Program-made: the position numbers and the translations under genes
NCBI GenBank assembly: GCA_037131955.1
Contig: JBAXQC010000037.1
Coordinates: 1 to 28,020, forward strand
DNA length: 28,020 nt
Source of the DNA: CAIMMJ01 sp037131955
GTDB taxonomy: Bacteria; Bacteroidota; Bacteroidia; UBA4408
Reading direction: 5' to 3'
The notes under the pieces: model-generated
The model's input: the letters and a program-made list of their open reading frames with translations, nothing else
Databases searched by the model: none
Told to the model about the DNA's origin: nothing
In this document: piece by piece, positions 17,719 to 24,585 of the stretch
Numbering within the stretch: position 1 is the first letter of the stretch
Layout of the letters: every line of letters starts with the position of its first letter

Positions 17719-17809
17719 CTGTTAAAATTAGTTTTGTTGAAAGAAATATTTTCGATTATTTTCATTAATCCAAGATTGTATCTTATTTTTACCTCAAAAA
17801 CTTTACCAA

Positions 17810-18523
17810 TTGTCAGACAGCTTAATTATTATACCTACATACAACGAAAAGGAAAATGCCGAAAAAATTATTCGAAAGGTTTTTTCTTTACCACATTTTT
17901 TTCATTTATTGATAGTTGACGATGGCTCCCCGGATGGCACTGCATTAATTGTAAAAGAGCTACAAAAAGAATTTCCGGGCAGATTATTTATTGAAGAAAG
18001 GAAAGGAAAACTTGGACTTGGAACGGCATACATTCATGGGTTTAAATATGCTCTTAAAAAATCATACGAATATATTTTTGAGATGGATGCAGATTTTTCT
18101 CATAATCCCGATGACTTACTTAGGCTTTACGATGCATGCAAAAATAAAGGAGCAGATTTTGCTATTGGCTCTAGATATACCAGCGGTGGAAAAGTTAGCA
18201 ATTGGCCTCTCGGAAGAATTTTAATGAGCTATTTTGCCTCTGTATATGTTAGAATTATTCTGTGGATTGGCATTAAAGATACAACCGCGGGTTTTAAATG
18301 CTACAAAAGGAAAGTTTTGGAAAATCTTCCTTTAGATGAAATTAAATTTGTTGGTTATGCCTTTCAAATTGAAATGAAATACAGGGCTTTAAAAAAGGGC
18401 TTTAAAGCATTTGAAGTTCCAATTACATTTGTTGATAGAAAAGAAGGATATTCAAAAATGAGCTCAGGAATTTTTAACGAGGCTTTTTGGGGTGTTTGGA
18501 AAATGAAATTTAAAATAAAGTAA
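17810..18523 (+). CDS. Polyprenol monophosphate mannose synthase-like family 2 glycosyltransferase
   Basis: A 237-residue GT-A fold enzyme like dolichol- or polyprenol-phosphate mannose synthase. It transfers a sugar from a nucleotide donor (GDP-mannose in known relatives) to a polyprenyl phosphate at the inner membrane. The motifs are IPTYNEKENAEKI (8-20), VDDGSPDGT (36-44) with Asp37 and Asp38, EMDADFSHNP (91-100) with the metal-binding DAD at 93-95, and DTTAGFKCYKR and VGYAFQIEMKYRA downstream. It lacks the C-terminal transmembrane domain of longer relatives. The start is TTG; all codons upstream in frame lack a usable start and the resulting N-terminus fits the family. The LytTR gene follows after 1 base. 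The donor sugar is not proven. Confidence 0.88.
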   Translation: MSDSLIIIPTYNEKENAEKIIRKVFSLPHFFHLLIVDDGSPDGTALIVKELQKEFPGRLFIEERKGKLGLGTAYIHGFKYALKKSYEYIFEMDADFSHNPDDLLRLYDACKNKGADFAIGSRYTSGGKVSNWPLGRILMSYFASVYVRIILWIGIKDTTAGFKCYKRKVLENLPLDEIKFVGYAFQIEMKYRALKKGFKAFEVPITFVDRKEGYSKMSSGIFNEAFWGVWKMKFKIK

Positions 18524-18524
18524 A

Positions 18525-19271
18525 ATGATTACTGCCTTAATTCTGGAAGACGAGCCAAAAAGCATGAAAATGCTAGAGTCCTTATTGTTAAGTAATTTTG
18601 CCCAAGAGTTAAAAATTATAGCCACTTGCAATAATATTATAGATGCCGAAAGTGCAATATATAATCTGAAGCCCGAATTACTTTTTTTAGATATTGAGGT
18701 AGCAGGTAGAACAAGTTTTGAGCTTTTAGAAAAAACTGTAGGATATAAATACGAAGTTATTTTTACTACTGCTTTTGATCATTATGCCTTAAGAGCAATT
18801 AAGTTTTCGGCCTTAGATTATTTATTAAAACCAATTGATGAAGAAGAGTTGAAAATTGCGGTTAATAAAATTAAGGAAAAGAAAAAAAGTGCCCCTGATA
18901 TGGATAGCATTAAATTGCTTATACAGCAAATGAAAATAAATGAGCCAACTTTTTCTAGAATTTCATTGCCAAGTGTTTATGGACAAGAGATAGTAAATAT
19001 TAATGACATTATTCGTTGCGATTCCGAGGACCACTATACCCGTTTTACCTTGGCAAACAAAAAGAAATTATTGGTGTCTAATACACTTAAATATTACGAG
19101 GATTTGTTGCCTCAAGATAAGTTTTTTAGAATTCACAACTCTCATATTGTTAACATAGATCATGTTATAAGAATCACAAAAGAAGGGTATGTTTTATTGA
19201 GTGATGATTCTACGGCCGAAATATCTAGAAGAAAAAAAGATTCTTTTGTTCAAAAAATAAGCAAGGGCTAG
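18525..19271 (+). CDS. LytTR-family response regulator (LytR/AlgR type)
   Basis: A 248-residue two-domain regulator. The receiver domain (1-125) has the acidic pocket Glu8-Asp9 in LILEDEP, the phosphoacceptor Asp56 in LLFLDIEVAG, Thr in FTTAFDHYALRAI, and Lys in DYLLKPIDEEE. A linker of about 20 residues leads to a LytTR DNA-binding domain (about 145-248): ISLPSVYGQEIVNINDIIRC, DSEDHYTRFTL, FFRIHNSHIVNIDHVIRI. All phosphorylation residues are present, yet no sensor kinase of the LytS type (5TM or histidine-kinase) is in this window, so the partner is probably elsewhere. It is 1 base after the glycosyltransferase stop and probably cotranscribed. Its target genes are not visible here. Confidence 0.9.
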   Translation: MITALILEDEPKSMKMLESLLLSNFAQELKIIATCNNIIDAESAIYNLKPELLFLDIEVAGRTSFELLEKTVGYKYEVIFTTAFDHYALRAIKFSALDYLLKPIDEEELKIAVNKIKEKKKSAPDMDSIKLLIQQMKINEPTFSRISLPSVYGQEIVNINDIIRCDSEDHYTRFTLANKKKLLVSNTLKYYEDLLPQDKFFRIHNSHIVNIDHVIRITKEGYVLLSDDSTAEISRRKKDSFVQKISKG

Positions 19272-19290
19272 TTTTTTAGTTTTAATTTAT

Positions 19291-19665
19291 ATGGACATAG
19301 ATTCACTGGCAAAATCAGAATTTCCCTCCATCAATAATATTCACGGTCTATTCCAGCTTTTTATTGCACAGTTAATCAAGGATTTTAGTTCAGCTAACTT
19401 TGATTCCGATTTTATAACTCATTTAAAACCGGATGTTCAAGAAATACAATTTGCAATAATAGACCAATTAGAAAAAGTAGAAAAAATATCAAAAACAAAA
19501 CTTCGTAACTTACTCTACAGAATAGACATTAGCGAAAAGCAAATATTAAAATTAAGTAAAAACAAAACAGAGAATAGTTTTAATGAAATACTCTCGGAAC
19601 TTATTATTAAACGAGTTCTGCAAAAAGTAATATTCAAAGAGTATTATAAAGCAAAAGCAAAATAA
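19291..19665 (+). CDS. Hypothetical helical protein
   Basis: A 124-residue protein that I do not recognise. It has no signal peptide, no membrane segment and no Cys, and is rich in Lys, Ile, Leu and Glu; the pattern predicts mostly alpha helices (FQLFIAQLIKDFSS, VQEIQFAIIDQLEKVEKI, NEILSELIIKRVLQKVIFK). The centre, KTKLRNLLYRIDISEKQILK, and the acidic IDQLEKVEKI may form a short helical bundle. Start is ATG at 19291, 19 bases after the response regulator stop. It is translated in the same direction as its neighbours, and codon and base use match the surrounding genes. I can offer no function; being small, cytosolic and between a regulator and a sugar cassette is the only context. Confidence 0.6.
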   Translation: MDIDSLAKSEFPSINNIHGLFQLFIAQLIKDFSSANFDSDFITHLKPDVQEIQFAIIDQLEKVEKISKTKLRNLLYRIDISEKQILKLSKNKTENSFNEILSELIIKRVLQKVIFKEYYKAKAK

Positions 19666-19727
19666 TTTTTACAATCTTTTAATTTAAAGTAGAATTTAAC
19701 CTCAAAGTTTTTAATTCAAAACGTGTA

Positions 19728-19757
19728 TTGCTGATATCAAATTACTTTGTAGTTTTG
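19728..19757 (+). promoter_or_regulatory. Promoter of the formamido-sugar gene trio
   Basis: TTG at 19728-19730 (-33 element), exactly 19 bases, then TAGTTTTG at 19750-19757, an exact match to the -7 consensus TAnnTTTG. Transcription would begin near 19764, about 20 bases before the ATG at 19784, with GGAG at 19757-19760. This is the best-matching promoter I found in the window. Confidence 0.5.
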
Positions 19758-19783
19758 GAGAACTAAAAAACATAATTAATACA

Positions 19784-20710
19784 ATGACTGAAGTTTTTTT
19801 TTCTATTGTGAGTCCTGTTTACAGAGCAGAAAAAATTATCCCAACTCTTGTAAAACGAATTGAAGATAGTATCAGTCAAATTACTTCAAATTATGAGATA
19901 ATTTTAGTAGAAGATTGCGGCCCCGACAATTCATGGGCGGCAATAGAATCTATTGCAAAAACTAACCTAAGAGTAAAAGGTATTAAGTTAAGCAGAAATT
20001 TTGGTCAGCATTATGCAATTACGGCAGGCTTAGACCAGTGCAAAGGAGAATGGATTGTTGTAATGGATTGCGACTTGCAAGATCAGCCCGAAGAAATAAT
20101 AAATTTATATGCCAAGGCAAAAGAAGGATTTGATATTGTTTTGGCAAGACGGGCTCAAAGAAAAGACGGTTTTTTTAAACGTTTTTTTTCTGCTGCATTT
20201 TATAAAACTCTTTCCTATTTAACCGGATCAGAGCAAGATGAAACTGTTGCAAACTTTGGAATTTACAGCAAAAAGGTAATTGATGCGGTTGTATCAATGA
20301 GAGAATCCATAAGGTATTTTCCTACCATGATAAAATGGGTTGGATTTGAATCGGCAAAAATTGATGTGGTGCACGACAGCAGAGAAGAAGGCGAATCGAG
20401 CTACAATTTTAAAAAACTATTAAAACTTGCCCTAGAAATAATCTTGGCATTTTCTGATAAGCCGTTACGGTTAATGATAAAAATTGGCCTTATTATTTCA
20501 TTAATTTCAGTAGTTATTGCAATTGATGCAATTTATTCGTGGCTCAATGGAGATATTAGTGTTTTAGGATATACCAGTATAATTGTATCTATTTGGCTAC
20601 TTTCTGGAATTATTATTTCTACACTTGGTTTGGTTGGCTTGTACGTAGGCAAAACCTTTGAAGGAGTAAAAAATAGGCCAATATACTTAATTCAGAAAAA
20701 AATTAATTAA
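19784..20710 (+). CDS. Polyprenyl-phosphate glycosyltransferase (ArnC/GtrB-like family 2)
   Basis: A 308-residue membrane-bound glycosyltransferase. The GT-A domain has SIVSPVYRAEKII (7-19), ILVEDCGPDNSW (40-51), SRNFGQHYAITAGLDQ (70-85), VMDCDLQDQPEEI (93-105) with metal-binding Asp95-Cys-Asp97, and YNFKKLLKLALEI (207-219) with the family's R..GESSY motif. Two transmembrane segments follow, about 230-252 and 263-288, as in GtrB, DPMS and ArnC. It should transfer a sugar from a nucleotide donor to undecaprenyl or another polyprenyl phosphate at the inner membrane. Its neighbours, a formyltransferase-like gene (1-base overlap) and a 4-aminosugar aminotransferase, suggest the sugar is an N-formylated amino sugar. 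The specific sugar is inferred. Confidence 0.88.
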   Translation: MTEVFFSIVSPVYRAEKIIPTLVKRIEDSISQITSNYEIILVEDCGPDNSWAAIESIAKTNLRVKGIKLSRNFGQHYAITAGLDQCKGEWIVVMDCDLQDQPEEIINLYAKAKEGFDIVLARRAQRKDGFFKRFFSAAFYKTLSYLTGSEQDETVANFGIYSKKVIDAVVSMRESIRYFPTMIKWVGFESAKIDVVHDSREEGESSYNFKKLLKLALEIILAFSDKPLRLMIKIGLIISLISVVIAIDAIYSWLNGDISVLGYTSIIVSIWLLSGIIISTLGLVGLYVGKTFEGVKNRPIYLIQKKIN

Positions 20711-21573
20711 TGATTCGTTTATACACTTTAGGATACAAAGGTTTTTATGCATTAACACAGCTAAATAATAAACAAAAATTGTATGTTTCTGAAGTGGTTA
20801 TTGCTAGGGATAATGCTATACAGACCGACTACTTTAATGAAACGAAAGATTTTTGCCAGCAAAATAATATTGTGTTTTTTGAAAGAGGCAAGGAAGAAAT
20901 TTCTAATGCGGAGTATTCAATTGCCATAGGTTGGAGATGGCTTATAAATGACAATAAAAAACTTTTAGTTTTTCACGATTCATTATTACCAAAGTATAGA
21001 GGCTTTAATCCTTTGGTTACAGCACTAATAAATGGAGATTCTGAAATTGGACTTACAGCACTTTTAGCAAGTGAGGAATATGATAAAGGCCCAATAATTG
21101 GCCAAAAAAAAATAAAAATAGCTTATCCAATAAAAATAAAGGAAGCAATAGAAAAAATATCCGAATTGTATGCACAATTACTAATTGAACTGATTGAAAA
21201 AATTGAGAAAAATACTATTACTGAAAATTTACAAAATGAAGAAGATGCAACTTACAGTTTATGGAGAGACGAAGAAGATTATTTTATTAATTGGAATGAC
21301 TCTGCTCAAAACATTAAACGATTTATAGACTCTGTTGGATTCCCATACAATGGTGCAAAAACAATGGTTGATAATCTTCCTTTAAGAATTTTTGATGCAT
21401 CAACAGAAGAAGATGTTTTTATAGAAAACCGATGTCCTGGTAAAGTAATTTTTAAACGAGAAAATAACTTTATAATTACCTGTGGCAATGGATTATTAAA
21501 TGTGAGAGAATTTTACGACGACCTTGGAAATAGAATAGATTTTTCAAATAAATTTAGAATAAGATTTAAATAA
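20710..21573 (+). CDS. Formyltransferase-like protein (Fmt/ArnA N-terminal fold), catalytic Asn replaced
   Basis: A 287-residue protein with the folate-dependent formyltransferase fold. The N-terminal domain (about 1-180) carries FHDSLLPKYRGFNPLV (88-103), the family's HxSLLPxxRGxxP motif, and SEEYDKGPIIGQ (121-132) with the conserved Asp125. The C-terminal part (INWNDSAQNIKRFIDSVGFPYNGAK) matches the Fmt C-terminal-like domain found in ArnA. Members usually have Asn-x-His-x-SLLP; here the first position is Val87, with His89 retained. It therefore may have changed chemistry, or belongs to a subfamily that lacks the Asn. It starts on the last base of the previous stop codon and sits before the aminotransferase, so N-formylation of a nucleotide-linked amino sugar is the favoured role. 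It is not a methionyl-tRNA formyltransferase by context. Confidence 0.78.
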   Translation: MIRLYTLGYKGFYALTQLNNKQKLYVSEVVIARDNAIQTDYFNETKDFCQQNNIVFFERGKEEISNAEYSIAIGWRWLINDNKKLLVFHDSLLPKYRGFNPLVTALINGDSEIGLTALLASEEYDKGPIIGQKKIKIAYPIKIKEAIEKISELYAQLLIELIEKIEKNTITENLQNEEDATYSLWRDEEDYFINWNDSAQNIKRFIDSVGFPYNGAKTMVDNLPLRIFDASTEEDVFIENRCPGKVIFKRENNFIITCGNGLLNVREFYDDLGNRIDFSNKFRIRFK

Positions 21574-21574
21574 T

Positions 21575-22699
21575 ATGAATATACCTTTCAACAAACCCTA
21601 TTTAACCGGAAAAGAAACCCACTACATGTACGATGCAGTGCAAACAGGAAAGATTTCTGGCAATGGAAAATACACACAGCTTTGTCAAAACTTTCTTAAA
21701 GAAAAGTACGGCTTTGGCAAATGTTTGCTTACAACTTCTTGTACCGATGCCTTAGAAATGGCCGCAATTTTAATAAATATTGAACCGGGCGATGAGGTTA
21801 TTATGCCATCTTACACCTTTGTAAGTACAGCAAATGCATTTATTTTAAGAGGTGCAAAGATTATTTTTGCCGACAGTAGAAAAGATCATCCAGGAATAGA
21901 TGAAGACTCAATAGAAGCATTAATTTCTGCTAAAACAAAAGCTATTGTTCCAGTTCACTATGCAGGTGTTGCTTGCAACATGGATAAAATAATGGACATT
22001 GCACAAAGGCATAATTTATTTGTAATAGAAGATGCTGCTCAAGCAATAGATAGCTTTTACACAGGAAAGGATGGTAAAAAAAGAGCCTTGGGTTCTATTG
22101 GACATTTAGCAGCATTTTCTTTTCACGAAACAAAAAATATTATTTCAGGAGAAGGTGGAATGTTAGCAATTAACGACGAAAAGTTTATTGATAGAGCAGA
22201 AATTATTTGGGAAAAAGGAACCAATCGTTCGTCATTTTTTAGAGGAGAAGTTGATAAATACGGTTGGGTAGATATGGGTTCATCATTTCTTCCTTCTGAA
22301 ATTATTGCTGCATTTTTATGGGCTCAATTAGAAAATCTTCAAATGATTCAAGAAAGGAGATTAAGACTTTGGAATACTTATTTAAAAGAGCTTGGAGATT
22401 GGGCTAATGAACATTCGGTTTCATTACCTGTAATTCCAAATTTTGCAAGCAACAATGCCCACATGTTTTATATTGTTTTTAAGGATTTACCAAGCAGAGA
22501 TAAAATTATTGCTCAGCTAAAGTCAAAAAGTATACTTTCTGTTTTTCATTATTTAAGCTTGCATTCAAGTAAATTTTATACAAATAAACACGATGGAAGA
22601 AATTTGCCTGAAACCGACAGATATTCTGAGTGTTTACTAAGGCTACCAATGTTTTATGAACTAGACATTGATAAAGTAATTGACGCCATTAAGAGTTAA
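21575..22699 (+). CDS. WecE/RffA-like dTDP-4-amino-4,6-dideoxygalactose transaminase
   Basis: A 374-residue PLP-dependent DegT/DnrJ/EryC1 aminotransferase. It starts with NIPFNKPYLTGKE, a very close match to WecE-type proteins. The PLP Lys is Lys187 in SFHETKNIISGEGGML; IEDAAQAIDS (151-160) carries the Asp and Gln that hold the cofactor; MPSYTFVSTANAF and VPVHYAGVACNMD are further family motifs. In E. coli, WecE converts dTDP-4-keto-6-deoxyglucose to dTDP-4-amino-4,6-dideoxygalactose (Fuc4N) for enterobacterial common antigen. Here the next step would be formylation rather than the WecD acetylation, because the preceding gene is formyltransferase-like. It starts 1 base after that gene's stop. 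The genes for the dTDP-sugar precursor are not in the window. Confidence 0.88.
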   Translation: MNIPFNKPYLTGKETHYMYDAVQTGKISGNGKYTQLCQNFLKEKYGFGKCLLTTSCTDALEMAAILINIEPGDEVIMPSYTFVSTANAFILRGAKIIFADSRKDHPGIDEDSIEALISAKTKAIVPVHYAGVACNMDKIMDIAQRHNLFVIEDAAQAIDSFYTGKDGKKRALGSIGHLAAFSFHETKNIISGEGGMLAINDEKFIDRAEIIWEKGTNRSSFFRGEVDKYGWVDMGSSFLPSEIIAAFLWAQLENLQMIQERRLRLWNTYLKELGDWANEHSVSLPVIPNFASNNAHMFYIVFKDLPSRDKIIAQLKSKSILSVFHYLSLHSSKFYTNKHDGRNLPETDRYSECLLRLPMFYELDIDKVIDAIKS

Positions 22700-22725
22700 A
22701 TAGCTAACGGTTTTTACAAGAACGA

Positions 22726-23601
22726 TTATTCTTTTACAATTAAAAATTTTGCTAACGAAAATTCTTTTAATTGCTTGGTGGGAATAAAAATTACATAACT
22801 GATTATCATTATTAAACTAAAGTTAAAAAGTCCAATAAACAAAGCTATTCCCGCGTGAAACAATATTCCAATGAAAAGTAAATAGCTTACTTTGTTAGTT
22901 TTTATAAGAACAAGTGGAAATAAAATTTGATATGCCAAAATAATCCAAGTAATTATTTTAAACAACATACTGTAATTACAGGCAGCATTACTTATTATAG
23001 GCAATGAATATTCATTTACAAATAATATTCTTGCTATGGCAGTTCCATCAAGCCATTCATTGCAAGTTACCTTATACAATGCAGAAATAAAATATACAAT
23101 TATTAGTTGAAATTTACATAAATTAATAAAGAAGTAATCAATAGAATTTTTAATTTTTTCTAGTTCAACGTTTTTTAATTTTCGGCCGTCTGAAATAAAA
23201 ATTAAAAAGAATAACAGTATATTTAATAGCAAATCGCCGCCTGTGTTGCTCGAATAAATTCTATTCTGAAGATTAATCGTGGTAAACCAAACTACCAGGG
23301 TGCTTATTCTGGTAAAATATCCAAATATACCTATTACCGAAAAAAATACCTGTAAGGCAAAGAACAACCAATATAAATTTTTTAGTTGTTCAAAAGCCAA
23401 TAAATTTACCAGTGAATTAATTGTTACGGCAGACAATTCCCTTTGAAATATTATTGAATACTCCACAGAATAAAGCTCAGGGATAAATGGAATTAACTGT
23501 ATAAAATTAATAATTACATAAATAAACAAGAGCTTTCTGAGTAGTATAATGTTTATTAAATTTTCTGATTTAGAAAATACTATTTCAAAAACATTCTTCA
23601 T
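22726..23601 (-). CDS. HTTM domain membrane protein (vitamin K-dependent carboxylase-like membrane fold)
   Basis: A 291-residue polytopic membrane protein with at least six hydrophobic segments. Family signatures are NRIYSSNTGGDLLLNILLFF (113-132, the N/R...GGD..L motif), KFQLIIVYFISALYKVTCNEW (162-182) followed by DGTAIARIL, and LFHAGIALFIGLFNF (247-261). The HTTM region is shared with the membrane part of vitamin K-dependent gamma-carboxylase; bacterial members are mostly of unknown function, and no glutamate-carboxylation activity can be claimed. It overlaps the upstream DUF5819-like gene by 4 bases (ATGA), implying translational coupling and probably a complex. It converges with the sugar aminotransferase across 26 bases with no clear terminator. 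Confidence 0.82.
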   Translation of the reverse strand: MKNVFEIVFSKSENLINIILLRKLLFIYVIINFIQLIPFIPELYSVEYSIIFQRELSAVTINSLVNLLAFEQLKNLYWLFFALQVFFSVIGIFGYFTRISTLVVWFTTINLQNRIYSSNTGGDLLLNILLFFLIFISDGRKLKNVELEKIKNSIDYFFINLCKFQLIIVYFISALYKVTCNEWLDGTAIARILFVNEYSLPIISNAACNYSMLFKIITWIILAYQILFPLVLIKTNKVSYLLFIGILFHAGIALFIGLFNFSLIMIISYVIFIPTKQLKEFSLAKFLIVKE

Positions 23602-24155
23602 TTTTTGTTTATAGAATAAAACAATGTTTTTGTATTTCCAGAATCATCATACGAACTAAAAATTACTCTTATTTTAATGTCTTTGAATTCTGTTTTTTCT
23701 TTAGCTAAATGCTTTAACACTGCAAATTTTAAAGCTGAAAAGTATACAGAATTAGTATCTCCATTTAGCTCTACTGTTTGGCCAAATTTTAGCCAGTTTT
23801 CTTTTTCTAAATAATATAAAATACTGCTTTGTGCCAATACAATTTTTGAGTCTCCTGTGATTCTAAATTTTTGATGATTTTGTAAATTATTAGAAAAAGG
23901 CTGCTGCCATTTACTCCATTTTCCATTTTTATGTTGGTAGCAAACCCACAGCTCTTTGTTTATAGTTGGTGCAGGTGCAAACAATGCCCAACCTTGGTTA
24001 AATAGAGGATAGATATAAGAAAACGAAAACTCCCTAAGCGGTTTGGATACAAATTTTTCAGGCAAAGTATATAATAACGTACATACTAAATGAAAAATAA
24101 AAAATACAGTTAAAAAACAAGCAAAAAAAAACTTTATGTTTTTATTTATATTCAT
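23598..24155 (-). CDS. DUF5819-like single-pass membrane protein, HTTM partner
   Basis: A 185-residue protein with one N-terminal transmembrane segment (about 9-30, FFFACFLTVFFIFHLVCTLL) and a periplasmic domain. It has IYPLFNQGWALFAPAP (48-63), the F.Q.W..F.P.P motif of DUF5819-type proteins that are often encoded beside HTTM genes. The rest is beta-rich with WVCYQHKNGKWSKWQQPF and VYFSALKFAVLKHLA and a final strand KIRVIFSSYDDSG. It is translated first, and the HTTM gene overlaps its end by 4 bases. Function unknown; a complex with the HTTM protein is inferred from the overlap. A TAGATTTG box seven bases before the ATG is a likely promoter. Confidence 0.7.
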   Translation of the reverse strand: MNINKNIKFFFACFLTVFFIFHLVCTLLYTLPEKFVSKPLREFSFSYIYPLFNQGWALFAPAPTINKELWVCYQHKNGKWSKWQQPFSNNLQNHQKFRITGDSKIVLAQSSILYYLEKENWLKFGQTVELNGDTNSVYFSALKFAVLKHLAKEKTEFKDIKIRVIFSSYDDSGNTKTLFYSINKK

Positions 24156-24162
24156 TTGTCCA

Positions 24163-24170
24163 CAAATCTA
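24163..24170 (-). promoter_or_regulatory. TAnnTTTG promoter box for the DUF5819-HTTM pair, near-leaderless
   Basis: The minus strand reads TAGATTTG, an exact consensus match, followed by TGGACAA and then the ATG at 24155. Transcription about 6-7 bases after the box would start within two bases of the start codon. A -33 box is not evident. Confidence 0.38.
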
Positions 24171-24224
24171 AAATAATATTTAATTTTATTTAAAACGAAT
24201 TAGTATAAATAGAACATACAGCAT

Positions 24225-24232
24225 TAACTTTG
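24225..24232 (+). promoter_or_regulatory. TAnnTTTG promoter box for ytxJ
   Basis: TAACTTTG on the plus strand matches the -7 consensus exactly and ends 13 bases before the ATG at 24246, giving a leader of roughly seven bases. No TTTG lies at the expected -33 distance. It is divergent from the box at 24163-24170. Confidence 0.38.
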
Positions 24233-24245
24233 TAAAAAAAATAAA

Positions 24246-24584
24246 ATGATAGCTTGGAAAAATATTACTTCAATTGAAGAATTAGAAACTGCACTAAAAA
24301 CTTCTTTCGATAAAAATGTTTTAATTTTTAAACATAGCACTCGCTGCATTATTAGTAAAACCGTTTTAAGAAACTTTGAAGACGATGCTACCAAAGATGC
24401 TAATGAAAAAATTGAATTTTATTTTTTAGATTTATTAGAACACAGAAACGTTTCAAATGAAATTGCCAACAAATTAAATGTTGAACATCAAAGTCCACAA
24501 ATTCTCCTAATTTCCAATGGAAAATGTTTTTTTAATGCCTCACATGAAGCAATAGATTTTAAAGAGTTACAAGAAAAAATATAG
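24246..24584 (+). CDS. ytxJ: Bacillithiol system redox-active protein YtxJ
   Basis: A 112-residue thioredoxin-fold protein of the YtxJ (DUF2847) family. It has one active-site cysteine, Cys34, in FKHSTRCIISKTV (28-40), and the cis-Pro loop EHQSPQILLI (79-88, with Pro85). YtxJ proteins occur with bacillithiol biosynthesis and are thought to remove bacillithiol from S-bacillithiolated proteins, as monothiol bacilliredoxins. Most family members I recall have CPIS after the Arg; here it is CIIS. Other bacillithiol genes (bshA, bshB, bshC) are not in this window. It appears monocistronic and its stop is 1 base from the convergent tcdA stop. Confidence 0.85.
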   Translation: MIAWKNITSIEELETALKTSFDKNVLIFKHSTRCIISKTVLRNFEDDATKDANEKIEFYFLDLLEHRNVSNEIANKLNVEHQSPQILLISNGKCFFNASHEAIDFKELQEKI

Positions 24585-24585
24585 C

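Noticed and set aside
20710..21573. Methionyl-tRNA formyltransferase (fmt)
   Set aside because: It lies in a sugar cassette, lacks the catalytic Asn, and does not have a def gene beside it.
22718..22733. AAGAA/TTCTT hairpin between the convergent aminotransferase and HTTM genes
   Set aside because: Only five A/T-rich base pairs with a six-base loop and no flanking U-run; too weak to call a terminator.
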